Of a stretch of DNA of 64,000 nt, positions 49,400-61,500 are shown piece after piece. The notes beneath the pieces were generated by a model. It saw only the letters and a list, made by a program, of their open reading frames with translations, had not been told where the DNA came from and made no database searches. Origin of the DNA: Xiphias gladius (taxonomy: Eukaryota > Chordata > Actinopteri > Istiophoriformes > Xiphiidae). The translations under genes were made by a program, and so were the position numbers. The stretch is from NCBI RefSeq assembly GCF_016859285.1, contig NC_053402.1, positions 8,794,031 to 8,858,030 of the forward strand, read 5' to 3'. Each line of letters starts with the position of its first letter. Within the stretch, counting starts at the first letter, position 1.

Positions 49400-50982
49400 G
49401 GAGAGAAAGTCCGATACAGTGTAATATGAATGCAGGTCCCCGTGGGAAAATCCCTACCTCTAGTCATGAACCTTCTCCCCGCTCCTCATCCTCCTCGTCC
49501 TTCTCCCCCTCCACCTTTTCCCCTTTTCCTTAGAAACCAAACACTCATGTTTTGGGGACCAAGACCTGAGCATAAAATAAAATCCGTTTTGACGTGTACA
49601 GCCATAAAATTAAAACAGATAGGAAAGTGGAAAACCATACTCAAAAACATCTCTTTTCTTACTGGCTTCTACACAGTGATTCCACCCAAAAGTTATACTC
49701 AGCTAATGGTTTAGTGGAAGATTACACAATCCATAATAAATCAGCCTGACAATTTCCCTGTCACGGTATTATGGCCTCATGTCAACAGGCCTATTTACTC
49801 CCTTACCGTTCGTTACCGTTAGAGAAAGATTTTGTCCAATATCATCATCAATATTGAGAAGCATTTCTGCTCAAGGATTATTTTTGATCTTTGGGACTTT
49901 ATACTGAAAAGGAGTGGCATGATGAGTTAATTTTTAAATCTATATATACAGTAAGTTTGGACATAGTCATTAATTCCACTTGGCATCACCTTAGTTTTGC
50001 ATTGTACTGGTGTCTTAAGTCACAATTGTTACCCCATAGTGCCAGCGGCCTTGGCCAAATGTGCGAAAATGACACGCAGTGTAAATATAGCTCCATAGCT
50101 CATGCTGTTTCCTCCATTGACTCTTGTTAGAAAAACAATGGTATCCTATTATTCACTGGGCCATGATTGAACTGAAAGAAAAGACTTTACCAACTGAAGG
50201 GACATTCTTCATAGCTATAGTACAATGCTGTGTGAGAAACCGCGAGGATCTTTCATAAAATGCCTTCATTCAGAAATAATTCAGGAATTTATTGAACAGT
50301 TTTGTTCTTTTCTGCACTTCACATGTCAGACAAAAACTTTCCATGGTAAAAAACTTTCTTGCTCTTTTCCACTGTCATGTAACATTATAAGTCAGTCTAC
50401 TAGGTTGGCCTGCTGATATACGGTATAACTTTTGGGCCTGGGTCAGCAGAGTTTGCACATGCAGAGTCACCGTTGGGCATTGTTCAAAAATGTTCCCTAA
50501 ACATGAGTGACCGTCAAAGGTCAGGAGTCTGAGAATAACTCTTGTGATATTTAGAAACACCTTTTGTTTCCTGATAGCCTAGCTAGCGGTGATGCTGAGG
50601 TAATAAGAGGAGTCAGTTGGCATGGCAACTATCCCTGTGACCTCTCCAGCAATAGTAGCTGCATAAAGGCTTGTTATGCAATAGGCCAAATTTAAGGTTA
50701 TTTAGGGTTATTCATAAGTGTTGACTTTGCTTAAAGCAGCTTTCGTTTTACATAAACTCAATAGATGATAACAATGATTGCAAGGTGATAAATTCACATG
50801 AATTAAAATGGAGCAACATGGCTTGCCTTCAGTCTCTATAACTCACTCAGTGTCTTACAGTTGATAAATATTGGTATTGTTGATTATTTTTCCATCAGAA
50901 CTACAATTTGTCCATACAGCATGGGGGCGTCTGGTTAAAACTTTAAATATAAGTATAGAATGGGCGTGTTGTAACTCATAAA

Positions 50983-51429
50983 CAGTGGTGATGGATGTAT
51001 TCAGATCCTTTACTTTGGCACTAATTGTAATGATGGTAGCAATACTGCAGTGGAACAATTTGCCATTACAAATCCTGCATTCAAAATCATACTCAAATGA
51101 AAGTACATAAATGTTCTAAACACGTACTGATCGTGCAGAAAATGGCCTTAATCATACATTATATTACAGGATTATTAATACCGATGCATTCATGTGTAAG
51201 AAGCATATTTAGTTTATCATGGTGGAGCTAATTTTAACTACTATGTGATGTTTTTGTCTTAATCTATAGCAGTTTAATAATCTAGTGGCGTAAAGGAAAC
51301 ACAATGTTTCCCTCTGAAATGTACTGGAGTAGAATTATAAAGAGGCATAAAATGGTAATACTGAAGTACCTCAAAATTGCCCTTAAGTACAATACTTGAG
51401 GTAATATACTTAGTTACATTCCACCACTG
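50983..51429. mobile_element. hAT-like MITE with target-site duplication, 447 bp
   Basis: Ends CAGTGGTG at 50983 and CACCACTG at 51422-51429 are perfect inverted 8-mers, with weaker pairing further in. Direct repeats CTCATAAA (50975-50982) and CTCATAAG (51430-51437) flank it, matching 7 of 8 as expected for the 8-bp duplications made by hAT transposases. The interior has TACTTTGG, AAGTACATAA and AAGTACAATACTTGAGG motifs of a widespread teleost repeat. No coding capacity. Confidence 0.82.
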
Positions 51430-51540
51430 CTCATAAGCCCGGACACTAGGTTGATATTTTTACACCCTCAGACTTAATTAAACTGAAAGTTTTGCTGTAT
51501 GTGCTGTACATTTCAAACCAGATCATGTGGTGAAAACAAA

Positions 51541-52557
51541 ATTGACATCAACAGAAAAAAAAAAAAAAAAAAAAAATGAAAAACCCACAGGACTTGGCCC
51601 AGTCACAGGAATATCTGCATAAATGATTCACGGCAGAGGAAATGCTGCTCAGACCGGCTGCTGTGAGGCGGTCGTTTGTGGACTGATGTCGTTCCTTTGT
51701 GCGCAGTTTATCACCCATTCCTCAGGCAGGGGGCGGGAGAGAGATACTGTTGAGCGGGCCAACAGCAGACTCCTGGAAATCTGCTCTTCCCCTCACCACC
51801 ACCATCGCCACCGCCGCTGCGTAATCAGGCGGCTCCAGGGCTGAGGCGCACCGAGCCACACAGCGCTTTGCTCATTGATAAGACTTCTTGGAAGAAGAGG
51901 ACCGCAAGCCACCGTCCTGACCTGCGACGTTATTTCCGACGCTCAGCCCGTGAGCTCTACTGTTTTTTTTTTTGTGTTTTTTTTGGGGGACGCATCACGG
52001 TGAAAGAGAGACTTAACTGCCAGGAAAAGTAAAGTCAGTTGGATTTTTAATTTATTATATTTAAAAGAATTTGGGACATTCTTGGAATAATTTAAACTCT
52101 ACTAGTTTTCCGAGTCTGCTGGATAGTTTTGCCTTGTGAAGTTTGGACCTTTGTTGGTTAGAAATGTCGTTAAGTCTCTTGTTAATTCAATCTATTGCTG
52201 TCAATTTGCGCTTTTAGCCGAAAACGCACACGTATGCGCAAGGTGAACCAAATAGAGGAGCCTCAACATCACGTAAAGGAAAAAGTTGGGGGTTTCTCAT
52301 TTCTTCATCACGTAGCCTAGAAGCTTTTTGACCCGTTGTGCGCCGCTGACCGAGCGCCTTCTTCTCCCTCTCCTCCTCCTCCTCCTCCTCCTGCGGATAT
52401 CTCTGCCGGAGAGACGACAGTGTGGACGGGCCGTCTACGCGCGCGCAGTTCCGCCGGGCGAGCCGCTGTCCCCACGCGCGCAGTGCTGAGGAGAGAGGGA
52501 CTCTCGCGCTTCCATAAATGCCCGGTCCGTCGAAGAGGCTCGAGGCTGGGCAGCAAG
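51541..52557 (+). promoter_or_regulatory. pdgfb promoter and 5' UTR region
   Basis: Region leading to the pdgfb start codon. It contains a poly-A run (51556-51576), a GC-rich CACC-repeat stretch at 51795-51830, a T-rich tract (51962-51985), and a (CTC)n run at 52371-52394 followed by CpG-rich DNA to 52560. The start site of transcription is not clear. A uORF with ATG at 52518 overlaps the CDS start. Confidence 0.55.
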
Positions 52558-55500
52558 ATGAGCTCGTGGGTGCCGCTGCTGCTCGTGTTGCTGGCGGCGT
52601 GTCTGCGGTATGGCGTAGCCGAGGTGAGTTAGCATCAATCACAGTATGCTGAACTTTTAGAGGGACTTTACTGTAACAACCATGACTAGTCCTGTAGTAG
52701 CTATACTCTACAAATATCAGAGCATAACGCGACGCCCCGTTTTTTTTTGAAAATTTTACACGAGCACTGACGGGATATAAAATACTATAAAAGTATGCTA
52801 GCTAATATAAACTTAGGTTGTACTCTTTAAACCCCTTTATAACAGTGTAGCAACTATTTCCGAAGAATTACATAAAAAATTGAAAATAAGCTAACAAATA
52901 CTGTATGTGATGAATGTGTTCTTAACAAACACAACAGACGACACACAGACCAACATGATAATCAACCCCAGGTGGTTTTTCTAACTTTGGAGTGCACCTG
53001 CTTCAGTCCAGCCTCCTAATAAAAGCCAGTTTTTCTCTCGCTGCGTCCGAGAGGGGTGGTGGGATCCTTGCAGAAAATAACTGTTATTCCTCCCATTAAC
53101 TGGCGTTATGAATGGATGCCCAGGGGCAGACACATGCTGAGGTCTTCCTCTGTGGGTGATGAGACAGGAAACAGAGGCTGCCATGATAGGCTCTTTTACA
53201 GCTGGATGCTCCACGTGGTTAAGTGATGCAGTCATGGATGCTGTTCCAGATGTTGAGTGAGGATCAGCCAGTGAGTGCCATCCTACTGAGCAACATCATG
53301 CTATAGAGACCACATGTTTGTACAGTTGATGGCCAGGGGGAAAAAACACATGCAGAGACACTGTTTTGTTTTTCTAACTATGACGCCCAGGGTGAAATGT
53401 ATCTGGGGGACAAGATGACATGAGATGGTGTGTTGCTGTGTCTTGATGATTTTGAGAATGTCCAAGCCCTTTCCACTTTCAGCTGAAAATCTAGGCTGTT
53501 TAAGTCGGCTACATGGATTTTGCCATGTAGACGATGCACTTATTACTGCAGTTTCCCCCTCCAGTGAAATGCTGCTCCATTTTTTATTACACTGCATATC
53601 TGTATGAAGGGAATTTTCTTAAAAACTTTTGAAAGTGAACAGGCAGTAGTGAAATATGGATGCAGGATAGATGGACAAAGACTGAATGTCTGCTGAGGTC
53701 AAACAGGAAGACAAAACTTAACCAAGGGTCTCGTCTAGGTCAAGTGAGGCTTGACGATAAGTGACGTTGTAATTTTGGGGGGGGGGGGTCTGGCCTCTTT
53801 TTTGCAAGGGTTAGAAACACAGATAAAATCTGAATGGAGGCAGAAAGAAAGATAAAATCTGATTCTATAGACTTCATATCCTTTTTTTGCTGATATGAAT
53901 TCTATAGAAGTGGGATCAATGCACAGAGAATCTGATTCTGTTTTTCTTTCTGCCTCCATTCAGAATTTATCTGTTTCTGACCATTGCAATTCATGTCCAC
54001 AATGAAACACCAGTGTCAGTGACTTGTAAAACTAAATGGAGTTTAATAAACACACACAGTTAAAAAGTCAGTCATGGGGAGCCCTTTTGCCTAAGTATTT
54101 TTCATCCGGTCAGATGGGGTGGTATGGTTTGCCCCCTGAATGAATAACTTCTGCACATGTTGGAAACTATTAACTGTCAATTGAAATAAAATCAATAAAA
54201 AAAGGAGAGAAAAAAAATACAAACACAGAAGTTATTCAGGATGTGAACTGTTAATGTAATATATAAATTCCCCTACACTGTAAAGCTCCTGAATCATAAA
54301 GCATTATAACTGGTGTTATAAGTGGTTTTATTCCCCCTTTCATTCACTGAACCCATTTAATGTAGACAATGTACTGTATGTAGTCTACCATCACCACTAC
54401 TTCACATAAAGGGAGATTTTGTGAAACATAGCTGTGATGGATGACTTTAAATTCCTGTCGTCAACCCATCTTTTCATTTTATGGCTTCTGTAGACACCAC
54501 ATGTAAAAGAAAGATCAAATTTGACAGGCCAAGTGTTTTAGAGCGAGAATGTTACCAAGGCTTTGAGGTATACAAGCAGGAATTCCCCCATGTCCAATTT
54601 TAAAGTTATAGTCAGGGAATCTGTATGTTCAATCATGCCCCTTATAAAAAGAACATTATCATAAGAGAATGGGTTTAAAACACATATAGTGTTGAGAGTG
54701 AGTGATAATTTAAAACCCTGCTTATATATGAAGTGCTACTTATAATGAACATATACAGCACATTCAACTATGGACCACCAAGGAGGAATACATACATTAA
54801 CTTCTAGCCAACACAAACTCCTCATTATCTTCAGGCACCTTTCCAACTCCATGTAAAATATGACAAAGGAATTAATTAAAGTCACATTCATTCACACATT
54901 CCAGTGTTGCGCACGTGTAGGCGTAGTTTCAGTGACTGCATGTGAAGCCTCACATGTGCTGTGGCTACTGCTGCTGCGCCAGCAGCAAACTCGACCCCCT
55001 AATTATGTACGATTAAATGTTCCCTCTCCTCCCCTGCCCACTGCATCCGCTGCCTGTACCTGGCATTCCTAAACGTGTCCAATAGGCCTTCAGGGGATGG
55101 GAGCTTGCTTCAGGTGATAACTTTTGAATTATGTCAGACTTTTGGAACATGTAAAATGGTAAAAAAAAGTATACTGGACACCATAAGGTTATTGTACGTC
55201 ATTGCACCTGTGGACATTATAGAGAGCAGTTCAGTTAAGTAGTGCAGTTTCTAAGACGTGGTACTGCAGAAAGATTTCTGTGCTGCTGTACATAAACACA
55301 AAGCCAACATCATAATACCTAATCTAACAGCTGCCGTTGTCTCTGCTTCATCAGCAGAAGCCCATTATTTGAAACAGGCCAACTGCTCCAGATGCGGGTG
55401 AATGATGAGACAGACTTTGCTCAGACTCCCAGCACAGGGAAATATTAGCATTAGACTCACTGTCTTCACATTTTATTGCCCAAAGCGTGAACATTTGCCA

Positions 55501-58500
55501 TTTTATGGGCAACTAATCAGCTCTCTACAAAACTACGGGGATGCCCGTACAGCCTCTTGAAAGGAAGGAGGACATTAGAAATAGGAGTTGACAATATCCT
55601 CCCTTTGACAGTCTTGTGAGTAGAGCTGAGGTGATATGTCAATGAAAAGATCGCCAGCTTTTTGGATAATCCATTAATGTTGGAAATTATTTTTCAAGCA
55701 AAAAGGCCAAACACTCTCTAGTTTCAGCTTCTTAATTGTGGAATTTTGCAGTTGTTCTTTGTCTTATTGGATATTTAACTGAATATTTTTTGGTTCTGGA
55801 GTTTTGGTCCTACAAAGTGTGCAATTGGTTGACATCACCCTAGGCTTTAGGAAAGTGTGATGGGCACTTTTCATAATTTTCTCATGTTTTACAGACTAAG
55901 TGATTAATTGTTTAACTGAAAAAATAATCAACAGCTTAATCGATAATGAAAATAATCGCTAGTTGCGGCCTTACTTGTTAGCGTAGTTCTCAGTTGCAGG
56001 ACATATCTTTTTTTCAACGAACTTCCATTATTTTAGTATCTTGATATATTTAATGTATCAAAATACTCGTCCCTCATATTGCACATTGAAAATTATCAGT
56101 ATATGTTTACATATTCTGTCTGAGCAGTTTGATTCTGTTTACATCTGTTTTGTTTATCAGAACCAAAGTGTTTATTTAATATTTCCTGCTTAGACACAAA
56201 TCATCATGACAGCAGGCACCACCGTGAACAAAGGCACATATCCTATAATTAACATCAGACACAATTAGCCAAGCAGGCAGGTTTGCTCCATCAGCGAAGG
56301 GAGGAAATAATCATGATGACTCCTCAGGGGCATCTACAACGGAGATGTAAGTGTAATACAGCAGGCATTTCCCTGCTGGATAACTTGGCTCTATGAAAAT
56401 CCACCCAACAATGGGGCAAAGCAAGTGGCATACGGTACGGGCAGGGTCAGAATACATGTTCATGCATGGATGGCTACTTCCTTTGGCTAAAACCTGGTTC
56501 CCGCCAGATTCATTATATTCTCCAGAACCTAAATGGAATCCTGCACTGGACTGGACTCGCACTATAAAATTAATCTCGGGGCGTGCAACATTAAACATTT
56601 TGTGTATTTCCAAATGCTGATGTATGTTAATTATTAGACAGTAAATATTATGTCGACAGCTGCACAAGCCAGATCACATTGGCTCCCTTGGAATCATCTT
56701 CATTGGTTAATCTCACCGTGGGATGGCAAAGCAAATGAAGCACATCCACCGCATTTAAACAATTGTGAAGAAGTGTGTCGACCCATGTCTGATCCTCTTT
56801 CGTTCATCTATTATCGCTCTTTTTTCAGATGCACCTTTCTTCTCTCCTCCTCTCTATATCATTCCTTCCCCCACTTCCTGACTCCTTCCTGTCTCCTTTG
56901 ACCCCTAAATGTTAGCAGATGAGAAGACACAACGCCAATAGTCATTCACCCTGCTCTTAGTGACCATTGTGTGTCTGCTTTGGTTAATACCCCCCCCAAG
57001 CTCTCATGCCCATGAATGACTGGGGGGGGGGGAGTAAAACCCAGAGTCAGCTGTTGCTTGGTTTTTGTTGTGGTGGTATGGAAATATTTGGTCAAATGCA
57101 TGTTGTTCAAGGATAAAGTTAGTATTAAATAATAAAGCCAGCAATTTTGTTTTTTGTGCTTGATTCTGAGCCAATCATAATTCAGTGTTACTGAAATGTT
57201 TACAGGCATCATGGATGTAAGCAAACCCTTCACAGCCCCAGAGAGTATTATAACTTTAAGTTTAGTTATAATATATAAACAATGTTTTTATATTCAAAGT
57301 CCTGTCAATTTGAGAGTGATAGCAGGTTCGAGTGTCCAGGCTTTGGTTTTGATTTGTGATAGAAGAGATGCTGTTTTGTTTACATTTTGATCACCTATTG
57401 TGCCTCAGTCAACTATTGTAAGTACACATACTGAAAAACCTGTGACATGGTTGTTACAGAAGTGCTGCAGTGTTATTCCACTTCCTCAGAGGAATTGTTC
57501 GGAAAACTCTGTAATGCCTATTGCAGGATGTAGAAGGGTGGGAAATTCTCAAATAGCTATTCTTATTGTCATGCCCACTGCTGAAAAAATGTCTAAATGC
57601 TTATGTGTCATCTTCTTTTCCTCCTTTCCCATAATCATGTTCTAAGATGGTCCAGAGTAATGTATTGTACATTAGTCTTATTTCGTTGGTCTATTATATT
57701 AATTTATATATACCTGTGTGTTTCAGGGGGACCCTCTGCCTGCAGCCCTGGTGGAGCTGGTTAGAAACAGCCCCATCTCCTCCATAGAGGACCTTCAGCT
57801 GCTGCTGCTCTCTGACTCCGTAGGTAAAGATCAGAGCGTTCTACTATTATCTTTACAAACACTGAAACCAGATTCAGTATTTGGGGTTTATTATGGATCC
57901 TAACACAGCTGTGCTCTGTTCAAATTTTTATTTCAACCTTAGCAACATGTTAAACCTTAACCTAAACAGGACTACTTTTAATTTTATCGCTAAAAGTAAC
58001 CAATCAAACCATTTTTAATCTTACACCTAAAGCAAAGCACATAGTAGGGCAGACCAATAATGGTGTTCCTGCCCATAACACTAGCGGGATCTCTAGTTTT
58101 CTGTATCTGTAGCTCATTTATTACAAATAAATAAAATAAATAATATCATGGCATCCTTGTTTAGAATGTGGTTATGTTGAAATACTAAGGTAGAAAGTAT
58201 CATATATGTAGGCAACAATGTCATGAGAAACAGAATTGCCTACTTTATTGCTGAATGGGTTGAAAATCTTGTGCAACCTTCGGGTTTTCTTACTTCCTGA
58301 GAAGATGACAGTGTAGACAGACAGTGAAGACTTTGTTATTTATAATGCAACGATGAACTGAGAACTAACACAACAACAATTAGCGGTTACTATTCTACTC
58401 TAATTGTGACTATTTAACATCATCAGTACTAAATCTAACTCAGACAGAAAAAAGCAGGAGGAATGCATGATCTCAGAAACACACACAAACACACACATGC

Positions 58501-61500
58501 AAATACTCAAAGTTAGAATCATAACAACAGTTACTTTAACTAGGTTTAAGTCTCTGTTTCTTACTCTTTGCATGTGTATGTCCACATGCACACTCAAATG
58601 TGACATTAACTACCCCCACACCCCCTTTGTTCTCCCTCCCTCTTTCTGTCTTCTTGTGCATGCTCACATTTACACACCCACATGCAAGGACTCGGGCTCG
58701 TGTTTTATCTCCACACATGCAGAGGGCGCTAGAAGGCCTTAGAATAAAATATACGCCACGTACCAAAAACAGTTGCCATGTTTAGTCAAATGCTGTGTTT
58801 GTTTAATGTTTTGTCTCAGATGAAGAGGACGGGACTGCTGCAGCCAATGGAGGTCACAGACTACCAAGGAGCCTTGGTGAGATCAGCCCCCCTCCTGCCT
58901 TCGTGTTCCTCTAAAGTGTTATTTAGAAGACTTGCTTGTTGCTCTCAGAATGTAAATTTATTGTATATCAAGAAGGAGATAGCCACCACTGGTATTGCTC
59001 TCATGTAGCTTCTTTAGATATAAAAAAAAAAAAAAGCCTTCTCATGGCATGCATGATAAAACATGCATCAGTTTGTGAGGATAAATGTGTGCCTATTCCT
59101 ACTCAAAAATAGGAAAACAGAGGGCCATGGTGCTGGCATGGAGAATTCCTGAGTTTACTCATGAATGTAAAAGTACTCCGTCCTCATTGGTGTAGGACAG
59201 CCTTCCTTGGAGTTGATTTATGTGACAAGTATTGTTGGCCTGTCAAGTTTTAGTGACACGGTAAAATCCTTCCCATTAACCTTTTTTTTTTGCTATCATG
59301 ATAAAACAGATGTCTAAATGACTAAACATCAATTTACACCAGTCTTGGTGACTTTGCTGGATTCCCTCTCGCATGAGGAGATACTACTGGCCCTACATCA
59401 ATCCTTGTGTAAAGTACGGCCAATATCGTATATGTGTCCTTTTATGTCAGCTCCAGAGAAGCAAAACAGTCTTATTGAACAGTGTACTTTTGTGAAGCAC
59501 AGTGGAATGAGATTCCCTCATGTTTCAGACCAATATGACGCTGATTAGAAGAAGTCATATCATATCAGTTTTATTTTATAATCCAGCTGATTGTTTCTGC
59601 TCTGCAACAGCAAGAAACAGGCTGTAAGGGATGCTGTGCTGCTAATGCAAGTTAGTCATAGGTGAGCTGCATAAGTCATAGCCCCTAATGTATAGAACAG
59701 TAAATTGGGCTTCAATGATAAGAGCTCACATTGCAACGAGCCCCATGTGCTTTTTAATTGTTGTCTCTGAATTATTGGTTTAACAAGCATATACACAAAG
59801 GGAAGGTGCTTCTCAATAGTCAAGAAGAGTAAAAGGTATTTGTTACAATGGAGTATGTTTTGAATACTAATACTCATGCTAATGCTAACACCATTACTAC
59901 CAGTCATAATCATACTCAGTCATATCTCATCCCTCAGATGCCCAGCCGGCCCAGCAGGCTCTGTGTAAAGTACGTACAGAGGTGGTTGAGGTCACCAGGG
60001 CGATGTTGGACCGTAGCAATGCTAACTTTCTGTTATGGCCACCTTGCGTTGAGGTGCAGCGCTGCTCCGGCTGCTGCAACACCAAGAGCCTGCAGTGTGT
60101 CCCTGTTGTCACGCACACCAGATACTTGCAGGTAAAAAACCACATACACACAGATATACATACAAATCATTTCAAAACACAATGCCAAAACACAATGTCA
60201 AAACATACACATGTAGGCACTGTGTTTTTGTTATACTGCTAATTTTCCCCTGTTATTCCCACCTTCCCCTTAACCTCTCCAGGTCATGAAGATTGAATAC
60301 ATAAATAAAAGACCCACTTACGCTAAAGCGGTGGTGTCAGTGTTGGATCATGTGGAGTGCCGTTGTCAGCCGGTGTCACGTCCCCCGGTGCCCAGGAAAA
60401 AATCATCTCGCAGACAGCACAGCCACCAGCATCGAAACCAGACGCTCAGCCAAGAACACGGACAGGGAAAGGTACAGTGTCAATGCTATTGTACATGCTC
60501 TCTCTGTTGTTTGAGGGATGCTAGAACCACACTAAGTGCACAACTTGGATTCGCAAATTATATTGTGGCACAAAATAATGGCAAGACAAAACCCGTTTTT
60601 GTTTTATGTATCCAGACGTTAAAACTGGCACATTTTATGACAACGTTTAGTATGATGAGTTTCAAGCAGTCAAGCTCATGTTTCAACGTAAGGCTAAGGT
60701 TATACACAATACTTATAAAGGTTTGAACACAACAACACAAGAAAAAAACTACCTTTACTACAAGGTTTGAGGTTTCCGCCAAACTTGAGTACAAAACTGC
60801 AACCCTTTGCCTAACCACTTTTATTAAACAATTTCTCTGGCAACAAAATATCTAAATGCAGCCCAACACATCTTCAACACTGATTCACAATAAAACACAT
60901 AATAAAACATAATTTTGCTTTGTAGTAATAATTTTGTGAGTTGATTTTAAAGTATAGGTTTGGACCCATCCTATAACATTAGATAATAAATAAACCGAAA
61001 AATTCGACTGTAGAATTATTTTGTCATACAAATGCCTAGTACACACCATTTGAAATGTTTACTCATCAACACTGATTCTAAATGGACAAAACTGAGACAA
61101 ACTATACCCAATTAAGCTGAACTGAATTTTGTTGAATTTTATTGTCAAAGGTCAAGATGCAATCCAAAGATGAGCTCCATCAGTGGGATGAGCTGAAACA
61201 GAACCAGAGGGCCCACCTGGAGGATCTCCTGGAGCAGCACTGGAGCCCCAGAGGAGACACCTTCAATCAGCCTGGAGAAGGGTACAGTCTGGCTGCGGAC
61301 GACACATCTCGGTCTGGAGAGGCTATTCTCTTTGCTCCACACTGGGCACATAACTCCAGCAGGCCCCATGGGACTGAAGACCAATCTGAGAATCCAGAGA
61401 ATGTGGAGAGGAAGTATGGTATGATCTCAAATGGCAGCAAGACTGTTTCCTCTGCGGATGATGTCGGCGTTGAGGTAAAGAACAAGTTGGTAGAAGGTGG

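Larger units (their letters stand above)
52624..57726. other. pdgfb intron 1
   Basis: The longest intron, 5.1 kb. It contains the inverted repeat at 53810-53982 and the hAT-derived copy at 55622-55976. Otherwise AT-rich, with no recognised feature. Confidence 0.65.
52518..57764 (+). promoter_or_regulatory. pdgfb upstream ORF overlapping the start codon
   Basis: ATG at 52518 opens a frame shifted by one from pdgfb. It runs through the pdgfb start, crosses the exon 1-exon 2 splice and stops at TAG in exon 2 (57762-57764), about 48 codons. Its context is weak (T at -3) whereas the pdgfb ATG has A at -3, so leaky scanning could reach the main start. It would lower translation, in line with the translation-inhibiting leader known for mammalian PDGFB. 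Confidence 0.5.
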
